From Sphingopyxis sp. TUF1 (GTDB lineage: Bacteria; Pseudomonadota; Alphaproteobacteria; Sphingomonadales; Sphingomonadaceae), in assembly GCF_036687315.1 (NCBI RefSeq), contig NZ_CP144683.1:806001-870000 (forward strand): a stretch of DNA of 64,000 nucleotides, in the 5' to 3' direction. Position numbers and translations under genes: made by a program. The notes under the pieces were generated by a model. The model did no database searches. It was given only the letters and a program-made list of their open reading frames with translations, and was not told the origin of the DNA. Numbering within the stretch: position 1 is the stretch's first letter; each line of letters starts with the position of its first letter. Shown piece after piece: positions 25,597 through 34,316 of this stretch.

Positions 25597-25633
25597 AAAA
25601 AAGAAAAGGGGCGACCTCCCCCGAGACCGCCCC
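25597..25633 (-). terminator. Rho-independent terminator of the first TorF-like gene
   Basis: On the minus strand a GGGGCGGTCTC / GAGGTCGCCCC hairpin is followed by a run of thymines (CCCCTTTTCTTTTTT). It begins about 10 bases after the stop codon at 25643. Its loop, cgggg, is like the loop of the paralogue's terminator. Confidence 0.8.
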
Positions 25634-25642
25634 GGCCCGGCG

Positions 25643-26371
25643 TCAGAATGCGGCGCCGAGCGAAAAGACGACCGCGCCGTCGGCACCGACGCTTTCCTTG
25701 TACCCGCCGAACTTCGGCGCATCGGTGTTCACATAGGCAACGCCGAGCGTCAGCACCTTCCAGCTGAAATCGACGCCGACCGAATAGTCGAGCACGTCGC
25801 CGTCAAGGCCGCCGAGGAAGCTGTCGCTTTTGGCATAGCCCAGATGGGCCTTCAGCTTGATCGGCGTGTCGGGAATGCCGACGCCGAGATCGGTATAGAG
25901 ATAGATACCGCTTTCGTCGCCGAGCGCGTCCTGGCCGCCGGGCGCCCAGGCGATGCCGCCCTTGACCGTCGCCGGGCCGATCGCGCCGGTCAGCGACGCA
26001 TAGGGCTCGATCACCGTCGAATCGTCGGTACCGGGATAAAGATAGGCCGTCACGCCGATGTCGGCGGTAAGGCCGGGGGCCACTTCGGTCGCAAAACCGC
26101 CATACACGTCGATTTCGGTGCCGTTGGCGAAGCCGATGCTCGACCCCCAGGTGCCAAGATAGAAGCCGCTGTCATGCGCGATGGTGAAGGTGCCCTGGAT
26201 CGCGGCCTCTTCGTTCGACTGGCTGAAGCCGCGAAAGCGATAGTCGCTGACGACCGTCGCGCCGCCGGTGATGGTGATGCTGCTCTCCTCTTCTTCCTGC
26301 GCGTAGGCCGTTGCCGGGAGCGCGGAAAGAGCGAGGGCCATGCCGAGGCATGTGCGGGAGAGATATTTCAT
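25643..26371 (-). CDS. TorF family putative outer-membrane porin (Gcw_chp), copy 1
   Basis: Predicted outer-membrane beta-barrel of 242 residues. Signal peptide MKYLSRTCLGMALALSALPATAYAQ is followed by EEEESSITITGGATVVSDYRFRGFSQSNEEAAIQGTFTIAHDSGFYLGTWGS, the recurring start of the TIGR02001 family. Alternating strands continue to the C-terminal phenylalanine (VVFSLGAAF), the usual barrel assembly signal. It is paralogous to the gene at 26681-27430, with which it shares gene layout and a similar terminator. Transported compound unknown. Confidence 0.88.
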   Translation of the reverse strand: MKYLSRTCLGMALALSALPATAYAQEEEESSITITGGATVVSDYRFRGFSQSNEEAAIQGTFTIAHDSGFYLGTWGSSIGFANGTEIDVYGGFATEVAPGLTADIGVTAYLYPGTDDSTVIEPYASLTGAIGPATVKGGIAWAPGGQDALGDESGIYLYTDLGVGIPDTPIKLKAHLGYAKSDSFLGGLDGDVLDYSVGVDFSWKVLTLGVAYVNTDAPKFGGYKESVGADGAVVFSLGAAF

Positions 26372-26680
26372 GGACGGATCCCCTACTGATTGTTGGATCG
26401 TCCCTGCCTGCCGCCGGGCAGCCAGCCTCTTTTTGGGCTGGTCAGCTCCCGCGTGCGCTCGCTATTCCCGATAATGCTGCGGCGCACAAACAAAAAAACG
26501 CACCCCGCCGCATTATAAGCGCGCGATTGCGGCATTTATGCAACAGTTGATTGCGAGCATATGGTATCTGACGAAACAATATTGTTCGCGCGGTGCAAAT
26601 TTCCCGATGCACACGAAAAAGGGGGGCGGCCTCCCCCGAAGCCGCCCCCCTTCACGCGTGGTCGCTGACCCGCCAAGCGC
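26372..26680. other. Intergenic region between the two TorF-like genes
   Basis: About 309 bases. It contains the leader of the first gene (on the minus strand) and the terminator of the second. No further gene is supported. Confidence 0.5.
26616..26650 (-). terminator. Rho-independent terminator of the second TorF-like gene
   Basis: On the minus strand the arms GGGGGGCGGC and GCCGCCCCCC enclose ttcgggggag and are followed by TTTTTC. The hairpin is GC-rich and lies about 30 bases after the stop codon at 26681. Confidence 0.85.
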
Positions 26681-27430
26681 TCAGAAAGAGAGGCCCAGCG
26701 TAAAGACCACGGTTGGATCATACAGTGTATCGACGGCACCGATGCCCGTCTTTTTAATGTCGGTATCGATATATTGCACCGACAGCGTCGCGGGGCCCAT
26801 GGCGTAGGAGGCGCCGACCGACCAGTCGAGATAATTGCCGTCGGCCGATGCCGCACCCAGCGACCCGTCGGTATAGCCGAGCCCGGCGCTCAGCGAGACC
26901 GGCGTGTTGGGAATGCCATAACCAAGGCCCAGGTTCAGATAGACATTGTCGTCGCTGCCCAGCGATTTCTGGTCGGGCGCATAGGCCACCATGCCTGTCG
27001 CCGAGACCGGGCCGATGTCATGCGACAGCTTGCCGACGATTTCGACATAATCGCTGGGACCGGCAAAATCCTGGTTGCCCGGATAGGCATAATAGATCGC
27101 GCCGATGTCGATCGAGGTGCCGGGCGCAATTTCGGTCGCATAGCCGGCATAGAGGTCGAGTTCATATTTGCCGTAAAGCGGGCTGTCGGGAAGGGTCGAT
27201 CCCCAGACGCCGGCGTAAAGGCCGCTTTCGTGGCTGACGGTCAGCGTCGATTGCAGCGCGACTTTCTCGTTCGACAGCGAAATGCCGCGGAACCGGTAAT
27301 CGGTCGTGACCGAAATGCCGCCCGAAAGCGAGAAGGGGCCGCTGGCTTCTTCTTCCTGGGCAAAGGCGGGCGTCGACATCGCCGATGCCGCAAGCAGCAT
27401 GCCGAAACATGCTTTGGCGAGAAACTTCAT
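26681..27430 (-). CDS. TorF family putative outer-membrane porin (Gcw_chp), copy 2
   Basis: Predicted outer-membrane beta-barrel of 249 residues. Signal peptide MKFLAKACFGMLLAASAMSTPAFAQ precedes EEEASGPFSLSGGISVTTDYRFRGISLSNEKVALQSTLTVSHESGLYAGVWGS, aligning closely with copy 1. The chain ends in VVFTLGLSF with the barrel-type terminal phenylalanine. The start is the ATG at 27430, chosen for the signal peptide and a GGGGATC ribosome-binding site. The pair looks like a tandem duplication that has since diverged. Function beyond outer-membrane location is not known. Confidence 0.88.
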   Translation of the reverse strand: MKFLAKACFGMLLAASAMSTPAFAQEEEASGPFSLSGGISVTTDYRFRGISLSNEKVALQSTLTVSHESGLYAGVWGSTLPDSPLYGKYELDLYAGYATEIAPGTSIDIGAIYYAYPGNQDFAGPSDYVEIVGKLSHDIGPVSATGMVAYAPDQKSLGSDDNVYLNLGLGYGIPNTPVSLSAGLGYTDGSLGAASADGNYLDWSVGASYAMGPATLSVQYIDTDIKKTGIGAVDTLYDPTVVFTLGLSF

Positions 27431-27687
27431 GGGTGATCCCCCCTTATAATCCACGGACCGTCCCAGCCTGCGTGCACGTCCACGCCTCTTTATCCGGGCC
27501 TGTGACGAGGAACGCGATGAAATTGCCGATTACGCTGCAATGCACAAACGAAAATTACGCGAAATGGCGAATCTGCGTCAGAGTGTGACTTTCGGGCAAC
27601 ATCGCGCCCTGCCAACGCTTGTCTTTGCCAAGCCGGCGCCGGGCCGCTAAAGAGCCCCCGTCTCCCTCAAACCGAGCCTGCAAACCG

Positions 27688-28839
27688 ATGAGCGATCATA
27701 ACCCCGGCCTCCGCCCCTGGCGCGACATCGCGCGGCGCCAATGCCGTCAGATCATGGTCGGCAATGTCCCCGTCGGCGGCGGCGCACCGATCACCGTGCA
27801 GACGATGACCAACACGCTGACCAGCGACGCGGTCGCGACGATCGACCAGATCCGCCGCTGCGAAGAGGCCGGCGCCGACCTGATCCGCGTCTCCTGCCCC
27901 GACACCGATTCGACCGCTGCGCTCGGCAAGATCGTGCGCGCGGCGCGCGTCCCCCTGATCGCCGACATTCATTTCCACTATAAACGCGCATTGGAGGCCG
28001 CCGACGCCGGCGCCGCCTGCCTGCGCATCAATCCAGGCAACATCGGCTCGTCGGAGCGTGTCGGCGAGGTCGTGCGTGCCGCCAAGGCCAACGGCTGCGC
28101 GATCCGGATCGGCGTTAACGCGGGGTCGCTCGAAAAGGATCTGCTCGAAAAATATGGCGAGCCCTGCCCCGAGGCGCTCGTCGAAAGCGCGCTCGACCAT
28201 ATCAAGCTGCTCCAGGATCACGACTTTCACGACTATAAGGTCGCGGTGAAGGCGAGCGACGTCTTCCTCGCGGTCGCCGCCTATGCGCAGCTCGCCGATG
28301 CCGTCGACTGCCCGCTCCACCTCGGCATTACCGAAGCCGGCGGGCTGATCGGCGGCACCGTCAAGTCGGCGCTCGGCATCGGCAACCTCCTCTGGGCCGG
28401 GATCGGCGACACGATCCGCGTCAGCCTGTCGGCCGAACCTGAAGAAGAGGTCCGCGTCGGTTATGAAATCCTCAAATCCTTGGGCCTTCGCACCCGAGGC
28501 GTCCGCGTCGTTTCCTGTCCCAGCTGCGCGCGACAGGGCTTCGACGTCATCCGCACCGTCCAGGCGCTCGAAGAGGCGCTCGGCCACATCAAGACGCCGA
28601 TGTCGCTCTCGGTCCTCGGCTGCGTCGTCAACGGCCCCGGCGAAGCGCGCGAGACCGATATCGGCATCACCGGCGGCGGCAACGGCAAGCATATGGTGTA
28701 TCTCTCGGGCGTCACCGACCACCATGTCGCCGACGCCGATATGATCGACCACATTGTGAAACTGGTCGAGGCCAAGGCGGCCGAGATCGACGCCGGCAGT
28801 TCGGTGAGCATGGACGTGGCGCACGGCAAGGCGGCTTAA
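27688..28839 (+). CDS. ispG: 4-hydroxy-3-methylbut-2-enyl diphosphate synthase
   Basis: Iron-sulfur enzyme of the non-mevalonate isoprenoid pathway that reduces MEcPP to HMBPP. The 383-residue product begins [43 protein letters not shown]. The three cluster cysteines are C277 and C280 ([12 protein letters not shown]) and C312 ([11 protein letters not shown]), with the fourth ligand E319. The barrel half has [13 protein letters not shown] and [10 protein letters not shown]. Length is in the normal bacterial range. It stands alone; a family D palindrome follows. The assignment is secure. Confidence 0.97.
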   Translation: MSDHNPGLRPWRDIARRQCRQIMVGNVPVGGGAPITVQTMTNTLTSDAVATIDQIRRCEEAGADLIRVSCPDTDSTAALGKIVRAARVPLIADIHFHYKRALEAADAGAACLRINPGNIGSSERVGEVVRAAKANGCAIRIGVNAGSLEKDLLEKYGEPCPEALVESALDHIKLLQDHDFHDYKVAVKASDVFLAVAAYAQLADAVDCPLHLGITEAGGLIGGTVKSALGIGNLLWAGIGDTIRVSLSAEPEEEVRVGYEILKSLGLRTRGVRVVSCPSCARQGFDVIRTVQALEEALGHIKTPMSLSVLGCVVNGPGEARETDIGITGGGNGKHMVYLSGVTDHHVADADMIDHIVKLVEAKAAEIDAGSSVSMDVAHGKAA

Positions 28840-28900
28840 GGCGGTCGGGCGTTGGACGTCGGAGTCGTCGGGTGGCGACATTGGGGGGCGTCCCCTCTTT

Positions 28901-28983
28901 CCGTTCGTGTCGAGCGAAGTCGAGACACCCATCGGCGCTAAGCCTGGCCCGAGGGGCATCTCGACTTCGCTCGATGCGAACGG
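28901..28983. repeat. Palindromic intergenic repeat, family D copy 2
   Basis: Left arm cgttcgtgtcgagcgaagtc is identical to the copy at 24082. The right arm, catctcgacttcgctcgatg, has diverged. It lies between ispG and the GNAT gene. Confidence 0.85.
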
Positions 28984-29057
28984 GTTAGGGAAGGGCGGCA
29001 ACGGCAACTATTCGATCGAAAGTTGACAGCAAGCACTTGCCGACCCAGATCGCCGAC

Positions 29058-29537
29058 ATGACCCTCGCCATCCGCCCCGCCGCGCCCGCCGACCTGCCCT
29101 TGATCGCGCGGTTCATCCGCGACCTCGCCGATTATGAAAAACTGGCGCACGAAGTCCGCTTCGATGAGGCGAAGCTCGCCGCCAGCCTGTTCGGCCCCCG
29201 CCCCTATGCCGAAGTGATCATCGGCGAGATTGACGGCGCGGCGCAGGGTTTTGCGCTCTTCTTCCACAATTTCTCGACCTTCGAAGGGCGCCCCGGCATC
29301 TACCTCGAAGACCTGTTCGTCCGCCCCGAAGCGCGGGGATCGGGGTTCGGCAAGGCGCTGCTTGCCCATCTCGCCAAACTCTGCGTCGAACGCGATTGCG
29401 CGCGCCTCGAATGGTGGGTACTCGACTGGAACGAACCGAGCATCGGCTTTTACAAGAGCCTCGGCGCCAAGCTGATGGACGAGTGGACGGTGATGCGCGT
29501 CGACGGCGACGCGCTGACAAGACTGGCCGCCTCCTAA
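29058..29537 (+). CDS. GNAT N-acetyltransferase, diamine/SSAT-like
   Basis: Predicted acetyltransferase of 159 residues. MTLAIRPAAPADLPLIARFIRDLADYEK is followed by GFALFFHNFSTFEGRPGIYLEDLFVRPEARGSGFGKALLAHLAKLC and LEWWVLDWNEPSIGFYKSLGAKLMDEW. This order closely resembles spermidine/spermine or thialysine N-acetyltransferases, so polyamines or related amines are likely substrates. The ATG at 29058 is preferred to an upstream TTG at 29037. Its stop codon lies three bases before the left end of the genomic island, so it marks the chromosomal flank. Confidence 0.9.
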   Translation: MTLAIRPAAPADLPLIARFIRDLADYEKLAHEVRFDEAKLAASLFGPRPYAEVIIGEIDGAAQGFALFFHNFSTFEGRPGIYLEDLFVRPEARGSGFGKALLAHLAKLCVERDCARLEWWVLDWNEPSIGFYKSLGAKLMDEWTVMRVDGDALTRLAAS

Positions 29538-29540
29538 TTA

Positions 29541-29583
29541 TCCGTCATCCCGGCGAACCCGGGGACACCTTTGTTATAAGTCG
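29541..29583. repeat. Left end of island: palindrome arm (putative attL half-site)
   Basis: Starts TCCGTCATCCCGGCGAACCC and ends TTGTTATAAGTCG. The reverse complement of 57669-57711 matches it at 37 of 43 positions. The recombinase stop codon (29545-29547) and its last ten or so codons lie in this arm. Confidence 0.7.
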
Positions 29584-31182
29584 GGTTTCGCGGGGTTGGG
29601 TGCTGTCGTTGACGAAGTCGAGAATGCCCATAAGCGAGCCGTGGAGCGTGGCATGAACCTCGCCGCGCTTCGCGCCGGGATGCAGGACAATCTTGCCGAC
29701 AAGCGAACGGATGTCGCTTGATGCATCGAGCTGCGTTTCAGGGTCATTGAGCGTGTCGGTCAGCGCCGCGACCTTGCGCTTGTAGATTTCGGCGATGCCG
29801 GGATGGACGTCGGGAATATCGACGGGCGCCTCGGCAAGCCGCGCTGTGATTTCGGCCTTCTCGCGGTCAAGCTCGGCCATGCGCACCTTCATGGCGGGCT
29901 GATACAGCCCGTCCTCGATTGCCGCCATGATCCCGGCGACCGCCTTGTCGATCCGGGCCAGTCCGCGCCGGTCGGCATCGGCCTGGATGCGTCGCTCACG
30001 GTTCTCGCGGTTGATATGGACCGCGTATGCGGCGACCGCCGCTTCGATCTTGTCTGCCGACACCAGCCGGTCGGTGATACCCGCGAGCGCGCGACGTTCG
30101 AGGTCTCCACGACGGATCGTCCGGTTGTTCGTGCACGAGCCCCGGCGATGATGACCGACACAGCCGTAGCGGTCGCCGACCACGACGGCATAGGTGCCGC
30201 CACAAGTGCCGCATTCGAGCAGGCCCGAGAGCAAATAGGCCGGACGCCGCAATCCCTGCGCACTGCGGGACTGCGCCGCTTGCCTGGCCCCTGTATAGCG
30301 TTCGGCAAGCGCCTGCTGCTGGCACTTCGCTGCCTGCCATAGCGCATCGCCGACGATGCGAAGCTCCGGCACTTCGTTCCGGATCCATTCGGATTCGGGG
30401 TTGAGGCGCATGACCTCCTTGCCCGTGCGCGGGTCTTTGACGCTATGCTTGTGGTTCCACGAGCGCACACCGACATAAAGCTCGTTGTTGAGGATGCCGG
30501 TTCCCCGGCGCACGTCGCCCCTGATCGAAGTGTCACGCCAAGGCTTTCCAGCGGGGCCGGCAATGCCATCGGCATTGAGATCACGCGCGATAGCGAGCGG
30601 GCTCTTGCCGTCGGCGAACTCGCGGAAGATACGCTCGACGATCAGCGCCTGGGCCGGATCAATTTCGCGCTCGCCGCGCACCAGTTCGCCCTCGCTCGAA
30701 AGGCGGCGAACCATTCGATAGCCATAGCCGACCGAGCCCGCCGAAAAGCCCTTCTCGACCCGCCCGCGCAAGCCGCGATGCGTCTTCTTGGCGAGGTCCT
30801 TGAGGAACAGCGCGTTCATCGTGCCCTTGAGCCCGACGTGCAGCTCGGAGATTTCGCCTTCGGCGAGGGTAATGAGCGGCACCCTTGCAAACTGGAGATG
30901 CTTGTAAAAGGTCGCGACATCGGCCTGGTCGCGCGACACCCGGTCGAGCGCTTCCGTGAGCACGATGTCGAACTGCCCCGCCTGCGCGTCGGCGAGCAGC
31001 TTCTGGATGCCGGGCCGCAGGATCATGCTCGCGCCCGAGATGGCCGCATCCTCGTAGCTGCCGAGAAGCTGCCAACCCTCGCGCTCCGCGCGCTCGCGGC
31101 AGATGCGCTGCTGGTCGGCGATCGAGGCCGAACTTTGCTGATCGGAGGAATAGCGGGCGTAGAGCGCGGCGCGGATCATCAT
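29545..31182 (-). CDS. Large serine recombinase (site-specific integrase)
   Basis: Site-specific recombinase of 545 residues, presumably responsible for integration and excision of the island. The resolvase catalytic domain begins MMIRAALYARYSSDQQSSASIADQQ, with the nucleophilic serine at about residue 12 or 13. It continues with EALDRVSRDQADVATFYKHLQ and KTHRGLRGRVEKGFSAGSVGYGYR. The recombinase domain (about 165-290) is followed by a zinc ribbon CGTCGGTYAVVVGDRYGC...GSC and a coiled-coil segment. AAGGA precedes the start. The last residues (LITKVSPGSPG) and the stop codon are encoded by the host palindrome arm, so the C-terminus depends on the integration site. Confidence 0.94.
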   Translation of the reverse strand: MMIRAALYARYSSDQQSSASIADQQRICRERAEREGWQLLGSYEDAAISGASMILRPGIQKLLADAQAGQFDIVLTEALDRVSRDQADVATFYKHLQFARVPLITLAEGEISELHVGLKGTMNALFLKDLAKKTHRGLRGRVEKGFSAGSVGYGYRMVRRLSSEGELVRGEREIDPAQALIVERIFREFADGKSPLAIARDLNADGIAGPAGKPWRDTSIRGDVRRGTGILNNELYVGVRSWNHKHSVKDPRTGKEVMRLNPESEWIRNEVPELRIVGDALWQAAKCQQQALAERYTGARQAAQSRSAQGLRRPAYLLSGLLECGTCGGTYAVVVGDRYGCVGHHRRGSCTNNRTIRRGDLERRALAGITDRLVSADKIEAAVAAYAVHINRENRERRIQADADRRGLARIDKAVAGIMAAIEDGLYQPAMKVRMAELDREKAEITARLAEAPVDIPDVHPGIAEIYKRKVAALTDTLNDPETQLDASSDIRSLVGKIVLHPGAKRGEVHATLHGSLMGILDFVNDSTQPRETRLITKVSPGSPG

Positions 31183-31254
31183 GTCTTCCTTTCGCGTGGC
31201 GGGAGAGAGCCCCGCACGACCGATAAGACAGTGTCGGCCCCTATTACCCTAGCG

Positions 31255-31461
31255 TCAATGCTTTGGCGGCTTTGGATTTTTCCCGCCCGGCTCATTGTCG
31301 TTGGCCGCTTTCCTCGCCTTGATATGCTCGCGTGCGATATGCCGCCCGAGTGCCTCGGCGATGCGCGTCAGCGCCGCATCGATGGCAACGGGATCGGACG
31401 CGACGTCATTGTCGTTTGCCGCGATGACGGGCCCCGAACCGGGCGCCTCGTCCTTCTTCAT
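31255..31461 (-). CDS. Small hypothetical protein with ANDN motifs
   Basis: Product of 68 residues, MKKDEAPGSGPVIAANDNDV followed by a helical part (AIDAALTRIAEALGRHIAREHIKARK) and a second AANDNEPGGKNPKPPKH tail. The AANDN motif occurs twice, and a related ADNDNP occurs in the C-terminus of the overlapping AlpA-like protein. Its ATG overlaps the AlpA stop codon (ATGA). I do not recognise a family; position next to integrase and AlpA suggests a role in excision control or a simple accessory protein. Confidence 0.65.
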   Translation of the reverse strand: MKKDEAPGSGPVIAANDNDVASDPVAIDAALTRIAEALGRHIAREHIKARKAANDNEPGGKNPKPPKH

Positions 31462-31685
31462 ACCGGCCCCACAGGGGGTGCCGGGTTGTCATTGTCGGCA
31501 CGGTAGCGAACGGGATCGGCGATCCAGCGATTGATCTCGGATTCATGCCATCCGGCACCGTGAACGCTTATCTTCAACTGGGCCGGGAATGTGCCCTCCG
31601 CGATTTTCCGGTAGAGTGTGGAGCGCGAGAGTCCGGTGCGGGCGAGGACGGTCTGGAGGCGGATGATCTTTTCGGGGACAGGCAT
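31458..31685 (-). CDS. AlpA-like helix-turn-helix regulator / excisionase
   Basis: DNA-binding protein of 75 residues: MPVPEKIIRLQTVLARTGLSRSTLYRKIAEGTFPAQLKISVHGAGWHESEINRWIADPVRYR. This is the MerR-like winged helix of the AlpA family, with the helix-turn-helix in VLARTGLSRSTLYRKIAEG. Relatives regulate or direct excision of integrated elements. It lies between the recombinase and the rest of the island, on the recombinase strand, and overlaps the following 68-residue gene. The last 13 residues (ADNDNPAPPVGPV) are a low-complexity tail. Confidence 0.88.
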   Translation of the reverse strand: MPVPEKIIRLQTVLARTGLSRSTLYRKIAEGTFPAQLKISVHGAGWHESEINRWIADPVRYRADNDNPAPPVGPV

Positions 31686-32070
31686 GGGCAGGCTTCCATC
31701 GTCTGGTTAGTTGTGGCGCCCCTCGGATCAGAATTGGCGATTGGAAATAATCCTGCAAGAGTGCTGAAAACAGTGCCGGTACGGCAATGTTTCCTGTTTA
31801 TTTCCGTTTATTCCCATAGCTTCCTGTTGTTGTACGACGCGCCGAAAGAAATTTTCCCAGGCCGTCCCACGGGACGCCCGTCTGACTGGCCTGCCCGCCG
31901 TGCGTCACTGTGCATCGCCTCCTCCGGCTCGTGCAAGGGGGGAGGCATTGTGATGCCGATCAGGCTCATTCTGGCGCAGCGACATCACAATTGGCGCCGC
32001 ACGTCCGAGTCCGGCTGCTAGACCGCGCACTGCGCGGCTTGATCGACCAGCCTTCGGGGCTCGACAAAAA

Positions 32071-32098
32071 CCCCGCCGATCCGAAAGGATCGACGGGG
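32071..32098. repeat. Hairpin with GAAA loop
   Basis: CCCCGCCGATCC and GGATCGACGGGG pair around GAAA with one mismatch. It is preceded by aaaaa, so on the minus strand it resembles a terminator. Confidence 0.6.
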
Positions 32099-32292
32099 TC
32101 GGGATGCCCTCTGGGTCGCGTGAGAGCCATGACCGATTAGCGCGGGGTCGTGAAAAATCGGTTTCCGTCGCCATCCGGAAAAGCGGTTAGCGTCCCGCCT
32201 GCGGCGACCGCGCTCTATGTCGCTTCGCTCCACCGAGCCGCCGCTACGCGCCGTCTCGTCGGCTGATGCCGTAACGATCGCCTGACACGAAA

Positions 32293-32313
32293 GGCCGGAG
32301 CATGGCTCCGGCC
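32293..32313. repeat. Perfect 9-bp hairpin
   Basis: GGCCGGAGC and GCTCCGGCC with a three-base loop. Located about 225 bases upstream of the ParB-like gene; function unknown. Confidence 0.6.
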
Positions 32314-32538
32314 CGAAAGTCACCGCGCGTGCCGTGCGATGGCGATGGCCTCCGGCCGTGCGGTGGGAGCGTCGCTCTCCTATGAGCCCCGCCCGGCAGG
32401 GCGCAATCCCTTCGGGGTCTTTCACTTCGTTACAGCCCTTCGGGTGCGCCCTGCCTTGGTGGCGGGCCTCTCCGGTCGCTCTCGCCGCTCCCCCCGCTCA
32501 GCCGGGGCTGCGGTGGTATTAGAGCAAGGAGAGAGATC

Positions 32539-34293
32539 ATGGATTTCCAGCATATCGAACTATCGCGTCTTTCCGTGTCGTCCGCCAACATGCGCGGGAT
32601 CGCCAAGAAACCCGACCTCACCAACATCCTGCCGTCGGTGCGGGCACGTGGTATCCTCGTACCGCTGATCGTCAGGCCCGGAGCGGAAGACGGCCACTAC
32701 GAGGTCGTCGCGGGCAAGCGGCGCTATTATTGTGCGCTGGCAGTTGCCGAGGAACAGGACGGCATCGACCCGCTGCCTTGCGCGGTAATGAAGGCCGGGG
32801 ATGACGCGGCGGCGCTCGAAGCCTCGCTGATCGAGAATATCGCCCGTCTCGACCCCGACGAGGTGAACCGCTGCGAAGCCTTCACGCGGCTTGTCCGCGA
32901 GGGGCGGAGCATCGAGGATATCGGCCTGACCTTCGGGCTGACCGGCTTGCAGGTGAAGCGGACGCTTGCCATCGGCAATCTCTTGCCCCGCATCCGCACC
33001 ATGTATCGCGCCGAGACAATCGATGTCGTCACCATGCGGCACCTGACCCTTGCCACCAAGGCGCAGCAGCGCGACTGGCTGGCGCTGGTCGATTGCCCCG
33101 AGAAGCACGCGCCGACCGGAAGCCAGCTCAAGGCATGGCTGTTCGGCGGTAGCGCGGTCGCCACCAAGGTCGCGATGTTCGACCTTGCCAGCTATACCGG
33201 CGAGATCGTTTCCGACCTGTTCGGCGAGGACAGCTATTTTACCCACGTCGATGCCTTCTGGACCGCGCAGATGGCCGAGGTCGAGAAGCAGGCGGATTTC
33301 TATCGCGATAGCGGCTGGAGTGATGTCGTCGTCATGGGACGCGGAGTCTATTTCGATAGCTGGGAGCACGAACGCTGCCCCAAGAAGAAAGGCGGCAAGG
33401 TCTTTGTGACCATCAGCCATCGCGGCCAGGTCGCATACCATGAGGGCTATATCACCACCAAGGAAGCGCGGCAGCGCGCCAAGGGTGCGGCGGGAACCGA
33501 TGCACCCAAGCCTACTCGTCCCGAGGTTAGCGCGGCGCTCGGCAACTATATCGACTTGCACCGTCATGCCGCCGTGCGGGCATCCTTGCTGTCCGATGCC
33601 GGCGTTGCCCTTCGCATGATGGTTGCCCATGCCATCGTCGGATCGCCGCTGTGGCGGGTCGACATCGAGAAGCAGCGCGCGGCCAGCGATGCCATCGCCG
33701 AGAGTGTCGAGGTGTCGGCAAGCGAAGCGGCCTTCGATGCGAAACGCCGCGAGGTGCTGGCATTGCTTGGTTTCGATCCCGAAACCCCGACCGTGACCGG
33801 CGGCTATGATGGCGAGCATGGGGTTGCAGGCCTGTTCACCCGTCTGCTCCCGCTGTCCGACGAAGCGATCATGAGCATCCTTCCCGTTGTCATGGGCGAG
33901 ACGCTGGCGGTCGGCAGTGCCGAGGTCGATATGCTGGGCCAGCTTCTCGGCACCGACATGCGGACCTGTTGGGATGATACCGCCGTGCTGCCCGAGCTGA
34001 TCCGCGACAAGCCATTGCTGACCACCATCATCGCCGAGGTTGCGGGAACCGATGTTGCCGAAGCCAATGCCGATGCGACCGCCAAGGTGCAGCGCGGCAT
34101 CCTCGTCGATGGCCTCGCCGGCAGCAACGGCCGCGCGAAGATAGAGGGCTGGCTTCCCCGCTGGTTCACCTTTCCGCCGTCGGGTTACACGGATCGCGGC
34201 GGCATCGGCTGTGTCGAGCGGAGCGAGCGTATCGGGCCGCTTCTCGTCGCGGCGAAAGCGGAGGCTGAGCCGGAGATGCGTCAGGCAGCTTGA
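32539..34293 (+). CDS. ParB/RepB-like nuclease-domain protein
   Basis: Protein of 584 residues with an N-terminal ParB-like domain: IELSRLSVSSANMRGIAKKPDLTNILPSVRARGILVPLIVRP, then VVAGKRRYYCALAVAEE (box II) and LEASLIENIARLDPDEVNRCEAFTRLVREGRSIEDIGLTFGLTGLQVKRTLAIGNLLP (box III and helix-turn-helix). The remaining 400 residues have no motif I can name. AAGGAG precedes the ATG. No ParA partner is nearby, so it may be a regulator or a CTP-switch DNA-binding protein of the element rather than half of a partition system. Two perfect hairpins follow the stop codon. Confidence 0.85.
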   Translation: MDFQHIELSRLSVSSANMRGIAKKPDLTNILPSVRARGILVPLIVRPGAEDGHYEVVAGKRRYYCALAVAEEQDGIDPLPCAVMKAGDDAAALEASLIENIARLDPDEVNRCEAFTRLVREGRSIEDIGLTFGLTGLQVKRTLAIGNLLPRIRTMYRAETIDVVTMRHLTLATKAQQRDWLALVDCPEKHAPTGSQLKAWLFGGSAVATKVAMFDLASYTGEIVSDLFGEDSYFTHVDAFWTAQMAEVEKQADFYRDSGWSDVVVMGRGVYFDSWEHERCPKKKGGKVFVTISHRGQVAYHEGYITTKEARQRAKGAAGTDAPKPTRPEVSAALGNYIDLHRHAAVRASLLSDAGVALRMMVAHAIVGSPLWRVDIEKQRAASDAIAESVEVSASEAAFDAKRREVLALLGFDPETPTVTGGYDGEHGVAGLFTRLLPLSDEAIMSILPVVMGETLAVGSAEVDMLGQLLGTDMRTCWDDTAVLPELIRDKPLLTTIIAEVAGTDVAEANADATAKVQRGILVDGLAGSNGRAKIEGWLPRWFTFPPSGYTDRGGIGCVERSERIGPLLVAAKAEAEPEMRQAA

Positions 34294-34316
34294 TCTTTCC
34301 CGATCATCCGCCCATC

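Larger units (their letters stand above)
31686..32538. other. Long noncoding region between alpA and the ParB-like gene
   Basis: About 853 bases with no convincing gene. It holds an imperfect hairpin with a GAAA loop at 32071-32098 and a perfect one at 32293-32313. Promoters for both flanking genes, and possibly a partition or control site for the ParB-like protein, should lie here. Confidence 0.5.

Noticed and set aside
32018..32425. Minus-strand frame of 135 codons in the noncoding region before the ParB-like gene
   Set aside because: Arginine-rich, low-complexity translation through two hairpins, with no start signal; more likely noncoding.
32539..34293. Idea that the ParB-like protein is part of a plasmid replication and partition unit
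   Set aside because: No ParA ATPase, replication initiator or iterons are seen on the island, and the serine recombinase with flanking arms fits an integrated element.
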